Shown: piece after piece, positions 18,024 through 24,944 of the stretch
Numbering within the stretch: the first letter of the stretch is position 1
Layout: each line of letters starts with the position of its first letter
Source of the DNA: an uncultured bacterium
GTDB taxonomy: Bacteria > Bacillota_I > Bacilli_A > RF39 > UBA660
Length of the DNA: 35,453 bases
Direction: 5' to 3'
Assembly (NCBI GenBank): GCA_948433885.1
Contig: CAOJEC010000010.1
Location: 1 to 35,453, forward strand
Program-made: the position numbers and the translations under genes
Notes under the pieces: generated by a model
The model's database searches: none
Told to the model about the DNA's origin: nothing
The model's input: only the letters and a program-made list of their open reading frames with translations

Positions 18024-18401
18024 ATGAAACTCATAATCAGTAACAGCAGCCCTGTGCCTATATACGAACAAATAAAAACCTCGCTCGTAGAACAAATCAT
18101 CGATGGAACATTGGAAGAAAATGAACCGCTTCCATCGATAAGGAACCTAGCTCAAGATATAAGGGTGAGCGTACTGACTGTCAAAAAGGCTTACGACGAA
18201 CTCGAACGAGACGGTTATATCGTATCCATTCAAGGTAAAGGCACTTTTGTCGCGACGAAAAATTTGACATTGATCAAAGAAAAAGCTCAAAAAGACATCG
18301 AATCTCACTTAGAAACAGCCGTCGAATTGGCCAAGAAATTCGAAATAGACAAAGAAACCATGATCGAATTGATCGATCTATACTTCGAGGAGGATTTATG
18401 A
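18024..18401 (+). CDS. Second GntR-family (YtrA-type) regulator
   Basis: 125 residues with a GntR winged helix (PIYEQIKTSLVEQIIDGTL, PLPSIRNLAQDIRVSVLTVKKAYDELERDG) and a short C-terminal helical tail, again YtrA-like. It is a distinct paralogue of the regulator at 16086, not a recent copy. GGGAG lies just before the ATG at 18024; a longer in-frame extension would run through the promoter. The stop overlaps the next ATG by four bases. It has its own promoter with a dyad unlike that of the first operon, so the two operons probably answer to different regulators. Confidence 0.93.
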   Translation: MKLIISNSSPVPIYEQIKTSLVEQIIDGTLEENEPLPSIRNLAQDIRVSVLTVKKAYDELERDGYIVSIQGKGTFVATKNLTLIKEKAQKDIESHLETAVELAKKFEIDKETMIELIDLYFEEDL

Positions 18402-19252
18402 ACTATATCATAGAAATTGAAAATTTAGTAAAGAAATACGACGCATTCACTTTAGGAGAACTCAACTTGAAAATTCCGAAAGGTGAAATAGTCGGTTTAA
18501 TCGGAGAGAATGGAGCAGGAAAGACGACCTTGATAAAGGCTCTTTTGGGTATCATAAAGCCCACCCGAGGTCGTATAAAACTATTCAATAACTACGTCGA
18601 ACAAGAAGCCGACAATACGGATATAGGTGTAGTACTCGATAATATGTTTTTCCCGGAATTGCTGACTGTCAAAGACATCGACTCCATCATGAAAGACATA
18701 TATCCCACTTGGGATTGTAAGCTGTACGATGAACAACTCTCAAAATTCGGCATACCCATGGATAAACCATTGAAAAAGCTATCTAAGGGCATGCGAAAGA
18801 AAGTTGAAATTGTCACCGCATTAGCTCATCATCCAAAACTACTCATCCTAGACGAACCGACTTCCGGTTTGGACCCTGTCGTCAGAAGTGAAGTTCTAGA
18901 CATCTTTCTAGATTTCATTCAAGACGAAGAACACACCATTTTGATGTCTACACACATAACAAGTGATCTCGAACATATAGCAGATCGAATCGTCTTCATT
19001 GAAAATGGAAAAGTCTCTATGAACGATGCCAAAGACGAAATACTCGATAACTATGGAATTTTAAAATGCGACTTGGAAGACTTTGGTCAAATCGACGAGA
19101 AAGACATGATCGCTTATAAGAAAAATAGATACAACTACGACATTCTCGTCGATCATCGCGAAGATAAGAAAAAAAAATACAAAAAGTTTTGCATAGATAA
19201 AATAACATTAGAAGATCTCATGCTGTTGATGATAAAGGGGGAAAGAAGATGA
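18398..19252 (+). CDS. ABC transporter ATP-binding protein of the second GntR operon
   Basis: 284 residues with Walker A GENGAGKTT, signature LSKGMRKKVEIVTAL and Walker B LLILDEPTSGLDP. About 60 residues follow the switch region and form a charged C-terminal extension (GILKCDLEDFGQIDEKDM and beyond) as in YtrB-like and bacitracin-type ATPases with an accessory domain. It begins in the GntR stop and ends in the permease start, both four-base overlaps. Its pairing with a small ABC2_membrane_5-type permease is standard for this family. The substrate is not known. Confidence 0.92.
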   Translation: MNYIIEIENLVKKYDAFTLGELNLKIPKGEIVGLIGENGAGKTTLIKALLGIIKPTRGRIKLFNNYVEQEADNTDIGVVLDNMFFPELLTVKDIDSIMKDIYPTWDCKLYDEQLSKFGIPMDKPLKKLSKGMRKKVEIVTALAHHPKLLILDEPTSGLDPVVRSEVLDIFLDFIQDEEHTILMSTHITSDLEHIADRIVFIENGKVSMNDAKDEILDNYGILKCDLEDFGQIDEKDMIAYKKNRYNYDILVDHREDKKKKYKKFCIDKITLEDLMLLMIKGERR

Positions 19253-19872
19253 AAGGTTTGATCAAAAAAGATTTTCTTATATTGAAAAGAAGCTCCAAAA
19301 TGATTTTATTTTTATTAGTCATTTACTTCATATGCAGTATCGATGCGAATGGAATGGAATCTTCTATCCTCCCGTTCATGATGGCGGTGCTTTGCAATTC
19401 GACATTCAGTTATGACGAATATAACAAATGGGATCCTTATGCGATGACCCTGCCAGGTAAGAAAAACACAGTGATAGCCGCGAAATATGCGATGACTCTA
19501 GTCGTCATGATGATAGCTTTCGTTTTTACAGTAGTCATATCGTACATCATGGGAACTGTTCGAGGTGATTATTCGTTGGGCATTTCTTTCCAAGATGGAC
19601 TTTTGGGTGTATCGCTTGGGATTCTCGCCATAGCTATAATTTTCCCGCTCATCATAAAATTCGGTCTTGAAAAAGGAAGAATAGCTATAATGATAGGATC
19701 CATCGGGCTAGCGGCTTTCTTCATGATAGTCGGCTCCATTATAGAAGTCCCCAAAAACGTTGCCGGTTTTCTTGAAGTATATTTAGTATACTTGTTACCA
19801 CTTCTAGCCATGACACTTCTCATCGGATCCTACTTTCTCTCGACAAAAATATACTCGAAGAAGGAATTTTAA
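19249..19872 (+). CDS. ABC-2 transporter permease (PF13346-like) of the second GntR operon
   Basis: 207 residues with six hydrophobic segments. The N-terminus MKGLIKKDFLILK and the block NSTFSYDEYNKWDPYAMTLPGKKNTVIAAKY are characteristic of the ABC2_membrane_5 family found next to YtrA-type regulators. It overlaps the ATPase gene by four bases and is followed after 16 bases by a strong terminator, closing the operon. It is much smaller than the permease of the first operon, so the two transporters are not duplicates. Confidence 0.9.
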   Translation: MKGLIKKDFLILKRSSKMILFLLVIYFICSIDANGMESSILPFMMAVLCNSTFSYDEYNKWDPYAMTLPGKKNTVIAAKYAMTLVVMMIAFVFTVVISYIMGTVRGDYSLGISFQDGLLGVSLGILAIAIIFPLIIKFGLEKGRIAIMIGSIGLAAFFMIVGSIIEVPKNVAGFLEVYLVYLLPLLAMTLLIGSYFLSTKIYSKKEF

Positions 19873-19888
19873 AAGACCGAGCATTGTC

Positions 19889-19922
19889 AAAAAATCGTAC
19901 TTATATGAGTCGATTTTTTTGG
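19889..19922 (+). terminator. Intrinsic terminator of the second GntR operon
   Basis: AAAAAATCG-T-ACT (19889-19901) pairs with AGTCGATTTTTT (19908-19919) over 12 bp with one bulged T; the stem ends in the T run. The A-rich left arm would also allow termination of minus-strand transcripts. Confidence 0.75.
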
Positions 19923-20205
19923 TTATATACACATTTAGAAAAATATTTTTTTGGCAATAAGACTTCACAAAAGTGAAAAGCAACCAATAAGTTACAAATT
20001 TCAACTCATAATTGGTAGACCGCACTCGGGTAGAAGTTATAAAATGATGCTGTATTGAGCGACAAGAAACACTTAAAAATTCTTGCATGCAATACTCATG
20101 GGCGATATAATAAAAACGAATGACGATCGACACATAAAACTCTTGTCAATCGAAGTGCGTTCATCGATATAGAATAGAAAGGATCTTCTAATAGAGGTAA
20201 ATCAT
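19923..20205. other. Intergenic leader region before the flippase-like gene
   Basis: The 333-base gap 19873-20205 contains the terminator above and a promoter at 20083. I see no coding frame. A tRNA-like string around 20010-20036 is discussed as a finding. The transcript from the promoter would carry an untranslated leader of roughly 85-90 bases with GAGG before the ATG at 20206. Confidence 0.5.
20083..20111 (+). promoter_or_regulatory. Promoter for the flippase-like gene
   Basis: TTGCAT at 20083-20088 and TATAAT at 20106-20111 with a 17-base spacer. The hexamers and spacing are the same as in the phosphoketolase promoter at 81-109, though the spacer sequences differ. Confidence 0.7.
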
Positions 20206-21240
20206 ATGAAAAAAAGTACGATAAACAACATTATAAAATATTCTATCTTCGTCTTACTAGTCGGAGTTACCCTGTATGTAGTTTTTCAAAAAAACGACTT
20301 TGGCAATTTTCTTGCTAATTTGAAAGGAGCCAACTATTGGTTCATATTACTAGGAATCTTATGCATGGTCGTCTTCTTAGGAGCAGAAGCCTCTAACATC
20401 AGGTTGATATTGAAGAATCTAGGACACAAATTGACATTTTTACAGTCCTTCCGTTATTCGTTAGTAGGATTCTTCTTCAGTTCGATCACACCTTCATCTA
20501 CAGGAGGCCAACCTGCCCAAATATATTTCATGAACAAAGACGGAATACCGATCGCACATTCTACTTTGGCTTTGTTAGTAGAACTCATGGGTTATCAGTT
20601 TGCCACCGGATTTTTGGCGATCATCGGTTTTATCTTGAACTTCAAAATGATAGTTTTCGATCTCGGCAAAATCAAGTTTTTGATATTTCTCGGATTGACT
20701 ATAAATTTGATAATCTTATCTGGACTCATCGTGATGATTTTCTCCAAAAGAATCGCCATCAAAATTGTAGAAGGTTTGACCAAAATACTCAAATTTTTCC
20801 ACTATGCAAAAGTAGAAGCATTCGAAAAATCTTTTTTGTCACAAATAGACGAATATCATAAATGCAGCTTGTATTTGAAAGAAAACAAAATAATATTATT
20901 GAAAGCTATTTTGACAAACATCATTCAACTGACCGCTTATCACGCGATTCCTTACTGTGTATACTTAGCTTTCGGTTTGACAGGAGAAAGTGCTATCACG
21001 ATCATATTGATGGAAGCAGTTCTATATGTAGCAGTAGCCTCCCTTCCATTCCCGGGCTCAGTAGGTATAAGTGAAGGCACATTCATGATAATGTTCAAGA
21101 CATTCTTCTCGAGCACATTATTGGGAAGTGCCATGATTATATCTAGAGGAATCAGTTTCTACTTCTTCGTACTTTTGAGTGCTGTAGGAGTCATATGGAG
21201 CTTTTTCAAAAGTAGGAAAAAGAGTATTCCAAATACATAA
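20206..21240 (+). CDS. Flippase-like integral membrane protein (LPG_synthase_TM/UPF0104 family)
   Basis: 344 residues with about eight membrane segments. The stretch SSITPSSTGGQPAQIYFMNKDGI and the later SLPFPGSVGISEGTF are the two conserved loops of the family that includes the membrane half of MprF and the YbhN/AglD-like proteins. The aminoacyl-transferase domain of MprF is absent, so it is not a lysyl-phosphatidylglycerol synthase. A role in moving lipid-linked intermediates is inferred from the family; a glycosyltransferase partner is not adjacent. It has its own promoter and terminator and is monocistronic. Confidence 0.88.
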   Translation: MKKSTINNIIKYSIFVLLVGVTLYVVFQKNDFGNFLANLKGANYWFILLGILCMVVFLGAEASNIRLILKNLGHKLTFLQSFRYSLVGFFFSSITPSSTGGQPAQIYFMNKDGIPIAHSTLALLVELMGYQFATGFLAIIGFILNFKMIVFDLGKIKFLIFLGLTINLIILSGLIVMIFSKRIAIKIVEGLTKILKFFHYAKVEAFEKSFLSQIDEYHKCSLYLKENKIILLKAILTNIIQLTAYHAIPYCVYLAFGLTGESAITIILMEAVLYVAVASLPFPGSVGISEGTFMIMFKTFFSSTLLGSAMIISRGISFYFFVLLSAVGVIWSFFKSRKKSIPNT

Positions 21241-21261
21241 AACTCCAATCGGAGTTTTTTT
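21239..21261 (+). terminator. Intrinsic terminator after the flippase-like gene
   Basis: AAACTCC, AATC loop, GGAGTTT, then a T run. The stem starts in the stop codon. Confidence 0.85.
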
Positions 21262-21290
21262 GATAGAAAAATGCACTTTAACCGCCAACC

Positions 21291-21319
21291 TTGACAAAAG
21301 TACAAAAAAAATATAAAAT
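21291..21319 (+). promoter_or_regulatory. Promoter for the 224-residue unknown gene
   Basis: TTGACA at 21291-21296 and TAAAAT at 21314-21319 have a 17-base spacer; TATAAA at 21312 is an alternative -10. AAGGGG at 21333-21338 is the ribosome site. Confidence 0.6.
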
Positions 21320-21346
21320 ACTCGCATAGAAAAAGGGGTGATTATC

Positions 21347-22021
21347 GTGAAATTTGATTCGACACTTTATTTGAGCAATTTTTTAATAGAAAACACTAGT
21401 TGGTCGCCAAAGATTCTAGAAAATTGTATGAAAATTCTCAACGGTTTTGTAGTAATTCCAAATTCTCTCGTATACGACGACAACACGGGAACTATATCAC
21501 TAAAAGCAAAAATTCCAAATAGCCAATTTTGTCCAAGTGAAATATCGATAAATGATAGCTCGGGAATAGATATATACGGTGTAATAGCAGATTATCCCAA
21601 AACGGCACTACATTTGAATATTTCTATTGACTCCTTTCGTTCGAGATCGGTGTTACTCATCCACGATGAAACTCCGTCCGCAGGAATCTATTACCACCAA
21701 TCTACAATTTTTGATAAAAATATACCTGTCGAAGAAAAACTGACATTTTATGATAAATATGCTCTGCAGGCCATACGCAATTATACAACTCGAATCGGTT
21801 CTACACTTGAAGAGACGATTAAAACCACATCCGAAAAATTGTATCAAATAGGTCTAGTCCCGGATAAAGAAATATCAAAAAAGACCAAATTTGAAAATCT
21901 AGATGAAAGAGTAAAAGCTATGAACCTAGCGATAAGATCTTTGAGCAAAGACACAGTGACTCGATATATCGACGAAGTTCGCATAGAACCTCAAGAAATT
22001 TACGATCCCATATCAATATGA
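21347..22021 (+). CDS. Unrecognised soluble protein, 224 residues
   Basis: I do not recognise this protein. It starts with GTG at 21347, eight bases after AAGGGG; a GTG at 21338 overlaps the ribosome site and is less likely. There is no signal peptide or membrane segment. The first 140 residues alternate beta-like and polar stretches; the last 80 are helical and charged (LDERVKAMNLAIRSLSKD). It has its own promoter and terminator. Codon use is more AT-rich than the genes upstream, and the next gene is similar in this respect, so the two may have been acquired or be lineage-specific. A phage or structural role is possible but unsupported. Confidence 0.7.
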   Translation: MKFDSTLYLSNFLIENTSWSPKILENCMKILNGFVVIPNSLVYDDNTGTISLKAKIPNSQFCPSEISINDSSGIDIYGVIADYPKTALHLNISIDSFRSRSVLLIHDETPSAGIYYHQSTIFDKNIPVEEKLTFYDKYALQAIRNYTTRIGSTLEETIKTTSEKLYQIGLVPDKEISKKTKFENLDERVKAMNLAIRSLSKDTVTRYIDEVRIEPQEIYDPISI

Positions 22022-22053
22022 ACTTACATTCTACAAAAAGTGTGAGTTTTTTT
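22021..22053 (+). terminator. Intrinsic terminator after the 224-residue unknown gene
   Basis: AACTTACAT (22021-22029) pairs with GTGTGAGTT (22040-22048) over 9 bp including two G-T pairs, followed by T residues. Confidence 0.7.
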
Positions 22054-22124
22054 ATCGATAAAATATAGCCATTTGACAACTTCCGTGTTATAATTTATTC
22101 ATAATACGGACAAGGAGAATTTTT

Positions 22125-23468
22125 ATGCGACAATTACAATATACTAACCAGTTTTTTGATATTTTGGAATCGGCAAAATCTCTACCTAAAGATACCGTTA
22201 AAAAAGCTCTAAATATTTTGGACATCAAAAATCAATATTTATCAGCTGAAAGTGGTAACAACATGAGATTAGCTCATCATGTCGAAGAATATATAAACGA
22301 TTTCGAATTTGTCAACATGGAAAAACGTTTGATTAGACAATTACAACAATTAGGGGAGAACTTAGTAAATATCGCTCGTCGTATGCAATCAGAGTTAGCC
22401 GCCACTGGAGAGATAAACATAACTCACTATGTTGGAGAAATGTTAAATTTCATCAAAGCACAAAAAATTTATTCGTTCGATTTAGATGTCGATTTTAGAA
22501 GATTAGCCACTCGAGCTTCTTCTAGATACGATATTCCATATGATATGCTATATATGTTTTTTAAAGGCAAAACAAATTCGATAAATTCGATGCTAATATC
22601 AGAAAATGGCAAAGTTTTGGATTCTTTATCGAAAATTGTTTCATCATTGATAAACGAATTAAAAGAAAATGTAGAGAAAAAAGTCGCTGAGGAGACTATC
22701 ACAGTTTTAATCGACTCAACTGGCAACCGCTACATTGATAAAGAAAATGCACAAAAACTAAGTTGGCCATGCCCAGATGACTACCTTTGGCTGACTATAG
22801 AGCAATATAAAGCCATAGAAGAAACTCATACTGTAAAAATAGAAAATTTCAAAAAACCTAATGAAACAGCGATGACTGAAAAGGATAAAAATGATAATCC
22901 TCCACTAGATTTATTAACTTTGGATATATTCACCGACGGTACGAAGAAGTATATCACATGGACTGTTGCTATAAAATTGGGCCTAGTGACCTCTGCCGAT
23001 CAGCCATCACAATACTTCTGCTTGACTGACGAAATGTACGAGAGTATAAAAACCAAGTACTTTATAGACATTATATCTCTACCCAAAAAAGAACAAAGAG
23101 TGACACCTCCAAAACCAATTTCGGATGAAAATCCACGCCCAGTCGTGATGTTGTATGTGTCACAAGAAAATGACATTTATTTGAATGTACCTTTCAAGGG
23201 AGATAAAATAGATGTAGAAAATATTGATAGTCCACTCGAACTAGATAAACTAGCTGATGTTTTATCGGAAGCAGGTATTTGCTTTATAAAATTCGATGGA
23301 CAAGGACAAATGTCTACTGCAAAAAAAGACGAAATGTCACCTGTATTGGACAGCAAATTTGAAAAAATATGTACAGTGACTTTAGTATCAAATACGAACG
23401 GAATAGAATACTACAACATTTCATATGTCCTCAAGGACGGTAGTCTCTCTACAGCACCTATAATTTGA
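22125..23468 (+). CDS. Unrecognised protein with an internal repeat, 447 residues
   Basis: Not recognised. AAGGAG lies before the ATG at 22125; TATAAT at 22089 is a likely -10 but no -35 fits well. Residues 1-190 are mainly helical and charged. Two similar modules follow, about 193-242 and 265-318. They share the order I-D-x-x-G-x-(R/K)-Y-I, then A-x-K-L, then (W/C)LT-x-E-x-Y-x-x-I, and they end in a hydrophobic strand and a basic motif. A third, beta-rich segment (330-447) closes the protein. No membrane segment or signal peptide is visible. It is adjacent to another orphan gene and to the insertion sequence, and it is AT-rich. The modules look like binding domains; the ligand is unknown. 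Confidence 0.72.
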   Translation: MRQLQYTNQFFDILESAKSLPKDTVKKALNILDIKNQYLSAESGNNMRLAHHVEEYINDFEFVNMEKRLIRQLQQLGENLVNIARRMQSELAATGEINITHYVGEMLNFIKAQKIYSFDLDVDFRRLATRASSRYDIPYDMLYMFFKGKTNSINSMLISENGKVLDSLSKIVSSLINELKENVEKKVAEETITVLIDSTGNRYIDKENAQKLSWPCPDDYLWLTIEQYKAIEETHTVKIENFKKPNETAMTEKDKNDNPPLDLLTLDIFTDGTKKYITWTVAIKLGLVTSADQPSQYFCLTDEMYESIKTKYFIDIISLPKKEQRVTPPKPISDENPRPVVMLYVSQENDIYLNVPFKGDKIDVENIDSPLELDKLADVLSEAGICFIKFDGQGQMSTAKKDEMSPVLDSKFEKICTVTLVSNTNGIEYYNISYVLKDGSLSTAPII

Positions 23469-23490
23469 AACACAATTTTTGTGTTTTTCT
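23468..23490 (+). terminator. Intrinsic terminator after the 447-residue unknown gene
   Basis: AAACACAA and TTGTGTTT form an 8-bp stem with a short T loop, followed by T residues. It ends less than ten bases before the left inverted repeat of the insertion sequence. Confidence 0.75.
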
Positions 23491-23553
23491 TTTAAATAAA
23501 AGTTGTGTTAAACAAAATGACTGAAAAAAGCAGAAGTATGATATAATATAAAT

Positions 23554-23659
23554 GCCAAACGGAATATAGAAAGGAGATATCCTTAATCAGTTAGTCTATC
23601 TATATTTTGTTTGGCGATAAAATTAATGATTTAGACTAACTGATTAAGGGTATTTTTTT
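23554..23659 (+). promoter_or_regulatory. Transposase leader with two competing long hairpins
   Basis: Hairpin A pairs 23554-23570 with 23599-23615 (17 bp, two G-T pairs). Its loop contains AAGGAG (23571-23576) and the whole left arm of hairpin B. Hairpin B pairs 23581-23598 with 23632-23649, a perfect 18-bp stem. It is followed by seven T residues directly before the transposase ATG at 23660. The only ribosome site at proper distance from that ATG, AAGGG at 23646-23650, lies in the right arm of B. B can therefore both terminate transcription and hide the ribosome site. Confidence 0.7.
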
Positions 23660-24716
23660 ATGAAAATAGAAGAATTAGTAAAAGATTTTAGACCCAGTTA
23701 CAATTATTGAATTTAAAAATTATTTAAACGAAAATATAAAAGATTTATGTTCTACAAAAAATTCTAATTCAAAAGTAATCTCAAAATATAAGAATGAAAC
23801 TGTATATTGTAAAAAATGCGGTTCCAAAGTTCATAGAAATGGCAAAACAAAAAACGGTGTTCAGAAATATATATGTAGTAGCTGCAAAAGAACTTTTTCT
23901 GAAACAACTGACACGACCACTTATCATAGCAAACTTTCGTTTGAAGTATGGAGCAATGTCATAGATAATCTAATAAATGGATTTAGTTTAAAGCGGATAG
24001 CAGAAGAGAATAACATTTCACTTTTAACATCCTTTAGACTTAGACATAAAGTTTTACATGCCCTTAATACATTTATCTTACACATAACACTTTCAGGTAA
24101 TATTCAATCTGATGAAAAATATTTTGGAATAAATTTGAAAGGAACAAAACCAAGCAATATGCCCAGATTTTCTAAGAAAAGAACTTCTACCAAATCTCCA
24201 TACAGAGGGATAAGTCATCATAAAATATGTGTCGTTTCTAGTATTGATGAAAATGATAATCTACTATTGAAGATAGTTGGACTAGGAAGATGTACAACAG
24301 AAATGCTAAATGATTCGTTAGGCTTAAAGATTAATAAAGCCATTTCTATCACAACAGATAGTGCCAGTGCTTATCAAGAGTTTTGTAAAAATAATAATCT
24401 AGTTTTAAATGCTGTTCCATCTGGATTTCATAGTGATGGTCTGATAAATATTTCTGAAATTAACGGAGTTCATTCTCAGTTGGAATCTTGGCTCTCTAAG
24501 TTTAGAGGTATTTCTACTAGACATCTACAAGATTATCTTAATTGGTTTGTCTATGTTTTTACTATGAAAAAAAGATTCAAATTAAGCAAAATCAAAACTG
24601 AATCTTATTCCAAAATTTTAATTGATTCTAATTATATTTCTTCCAATAATTTATTTCATGTTCCCTTACCTATTAATTTAAATATTGCTTATGCTGAATA
24701 TATTAATCAGTCTTAA
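23660..24716 (+). pseudogene. IS1595-family transposase, frameshifted near the start
   Basis: The ATG at 23660 opens a frame that stops after 16 codons. Moving to the next frame near the CCC at 23693-23695 gives one uninterrupted protein to 24716, about 351 residues in all. The likely lesion is one extra C: without it the N-terminus reads MKIEELVKDFRPVTIIEF. The protein has a zinc ribbon (CKKC then CSSC, in the IS1595 spacing) and a DDE core of the ISXO2-like type, with SDEKYF, TTDSASAYQEF and NGVHSQLESWLSKFRG. The remaining long frame would start only at a TTG at 24135 and would lack the zinc ribbon and the first acidic residue. Either the copy is dead, it uses programmed +1 slippage at CCC, or there is a sequencing error. 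Confidence 0.85.
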
Positions 24717-24735
24717 TGTTTAACACAACTTTATA

Positions 24736-24825
24736 TAAAATAAAAACTCACGAACTTTCATTAGTCCGTAAGTTGTCTCCAAATGGAGCGAATCACATAC
24801 AATTTACGAACTCTGTTCTCTTTCT
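24736..24825 (-). ncRNA. Small RNA or attenuator, copy 1
   Basis: On the minus strand a stem of 11 bp forms between 24764-24774 and 24745-24755 with an 8-base loop. It is followed by a T-rich tract. The two C-A mismatches seen on the plus strand become G-U pairs on the minus strand, so the RNA is encoded there. A second segment at 24799-24811 can pair with 24764-24776 over 12 of 13 positions, giving an exclusive alternative hairpin. A CUCC-GGAG mini-stem sits between. The same element recurs at 29974-30083. Its downstream gene, if any, has been replaced by the insertion sequence. Confidence 0.55.
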
Positions 24826-24831
24826 ATAAAT

Positions 24832-24860
24832 ATTATAAATGAATTGTTATTAAATTTCAA
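24832..24860 (-). promoter_or_regulatory. Promoter for small RNA copy 1
   Basis: On the minus strand TTGAAA (24860-24855) and TATAAT (24837-24832) have a 17-base spacer. Transcription should begin near 24825. Confidence 0.6.
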
Positions 24861-24944
24861 TGAGAGTATAGCAAATTTTTGCCATATATAGTATAATTTA
24901 GACATAAGAAATCTTATGATTAAATTAAAGATTGGAGGAAACTA

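Larger units (their letters stand above)
23499..24732 (+). mobile_element. IS1595-like insertion sequence
   Basis: About 1.23 kb bounded by perfect 15-base inverted repeats: AAAGTTGTGTTAAAC at 23499-23513 and its reverse complement at 24718-24732. It carries one transposase gene (frameshifted). No clean 8-base target duplication is visible next to the repeats, so the flanks may have rearranged or the exact ends may be off by a few bases. The right end abuts the terminator tract of a minus-strand RNA element. A -10-like TATAAT lies at 23542-23547, with a weak TGACTG-type -35 before it. Confidence 0.85.

Noticed and set aside
20010-20040. T-box riboswitch before the flippase-like gene
   Set aside because: The T-box consensus AGGGTGG followed by ACCGCG is not present and no antiterminator/terminator pair follows.
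20206-21240. MprF lysyl-phosphatidylglycerol synthase
   Set aside because: Only the membrane flippase-like domain is present; the C-terminal synthase domain is missing.
24135-24716. A separate 193-residue transposase starting at TTG
   Set aside because: The upstream sequence is open in the same frame and encodes the zinc ribbon and first catalytic segment, so this is the body of the frameshifted full-length gene rather than an independent gene.
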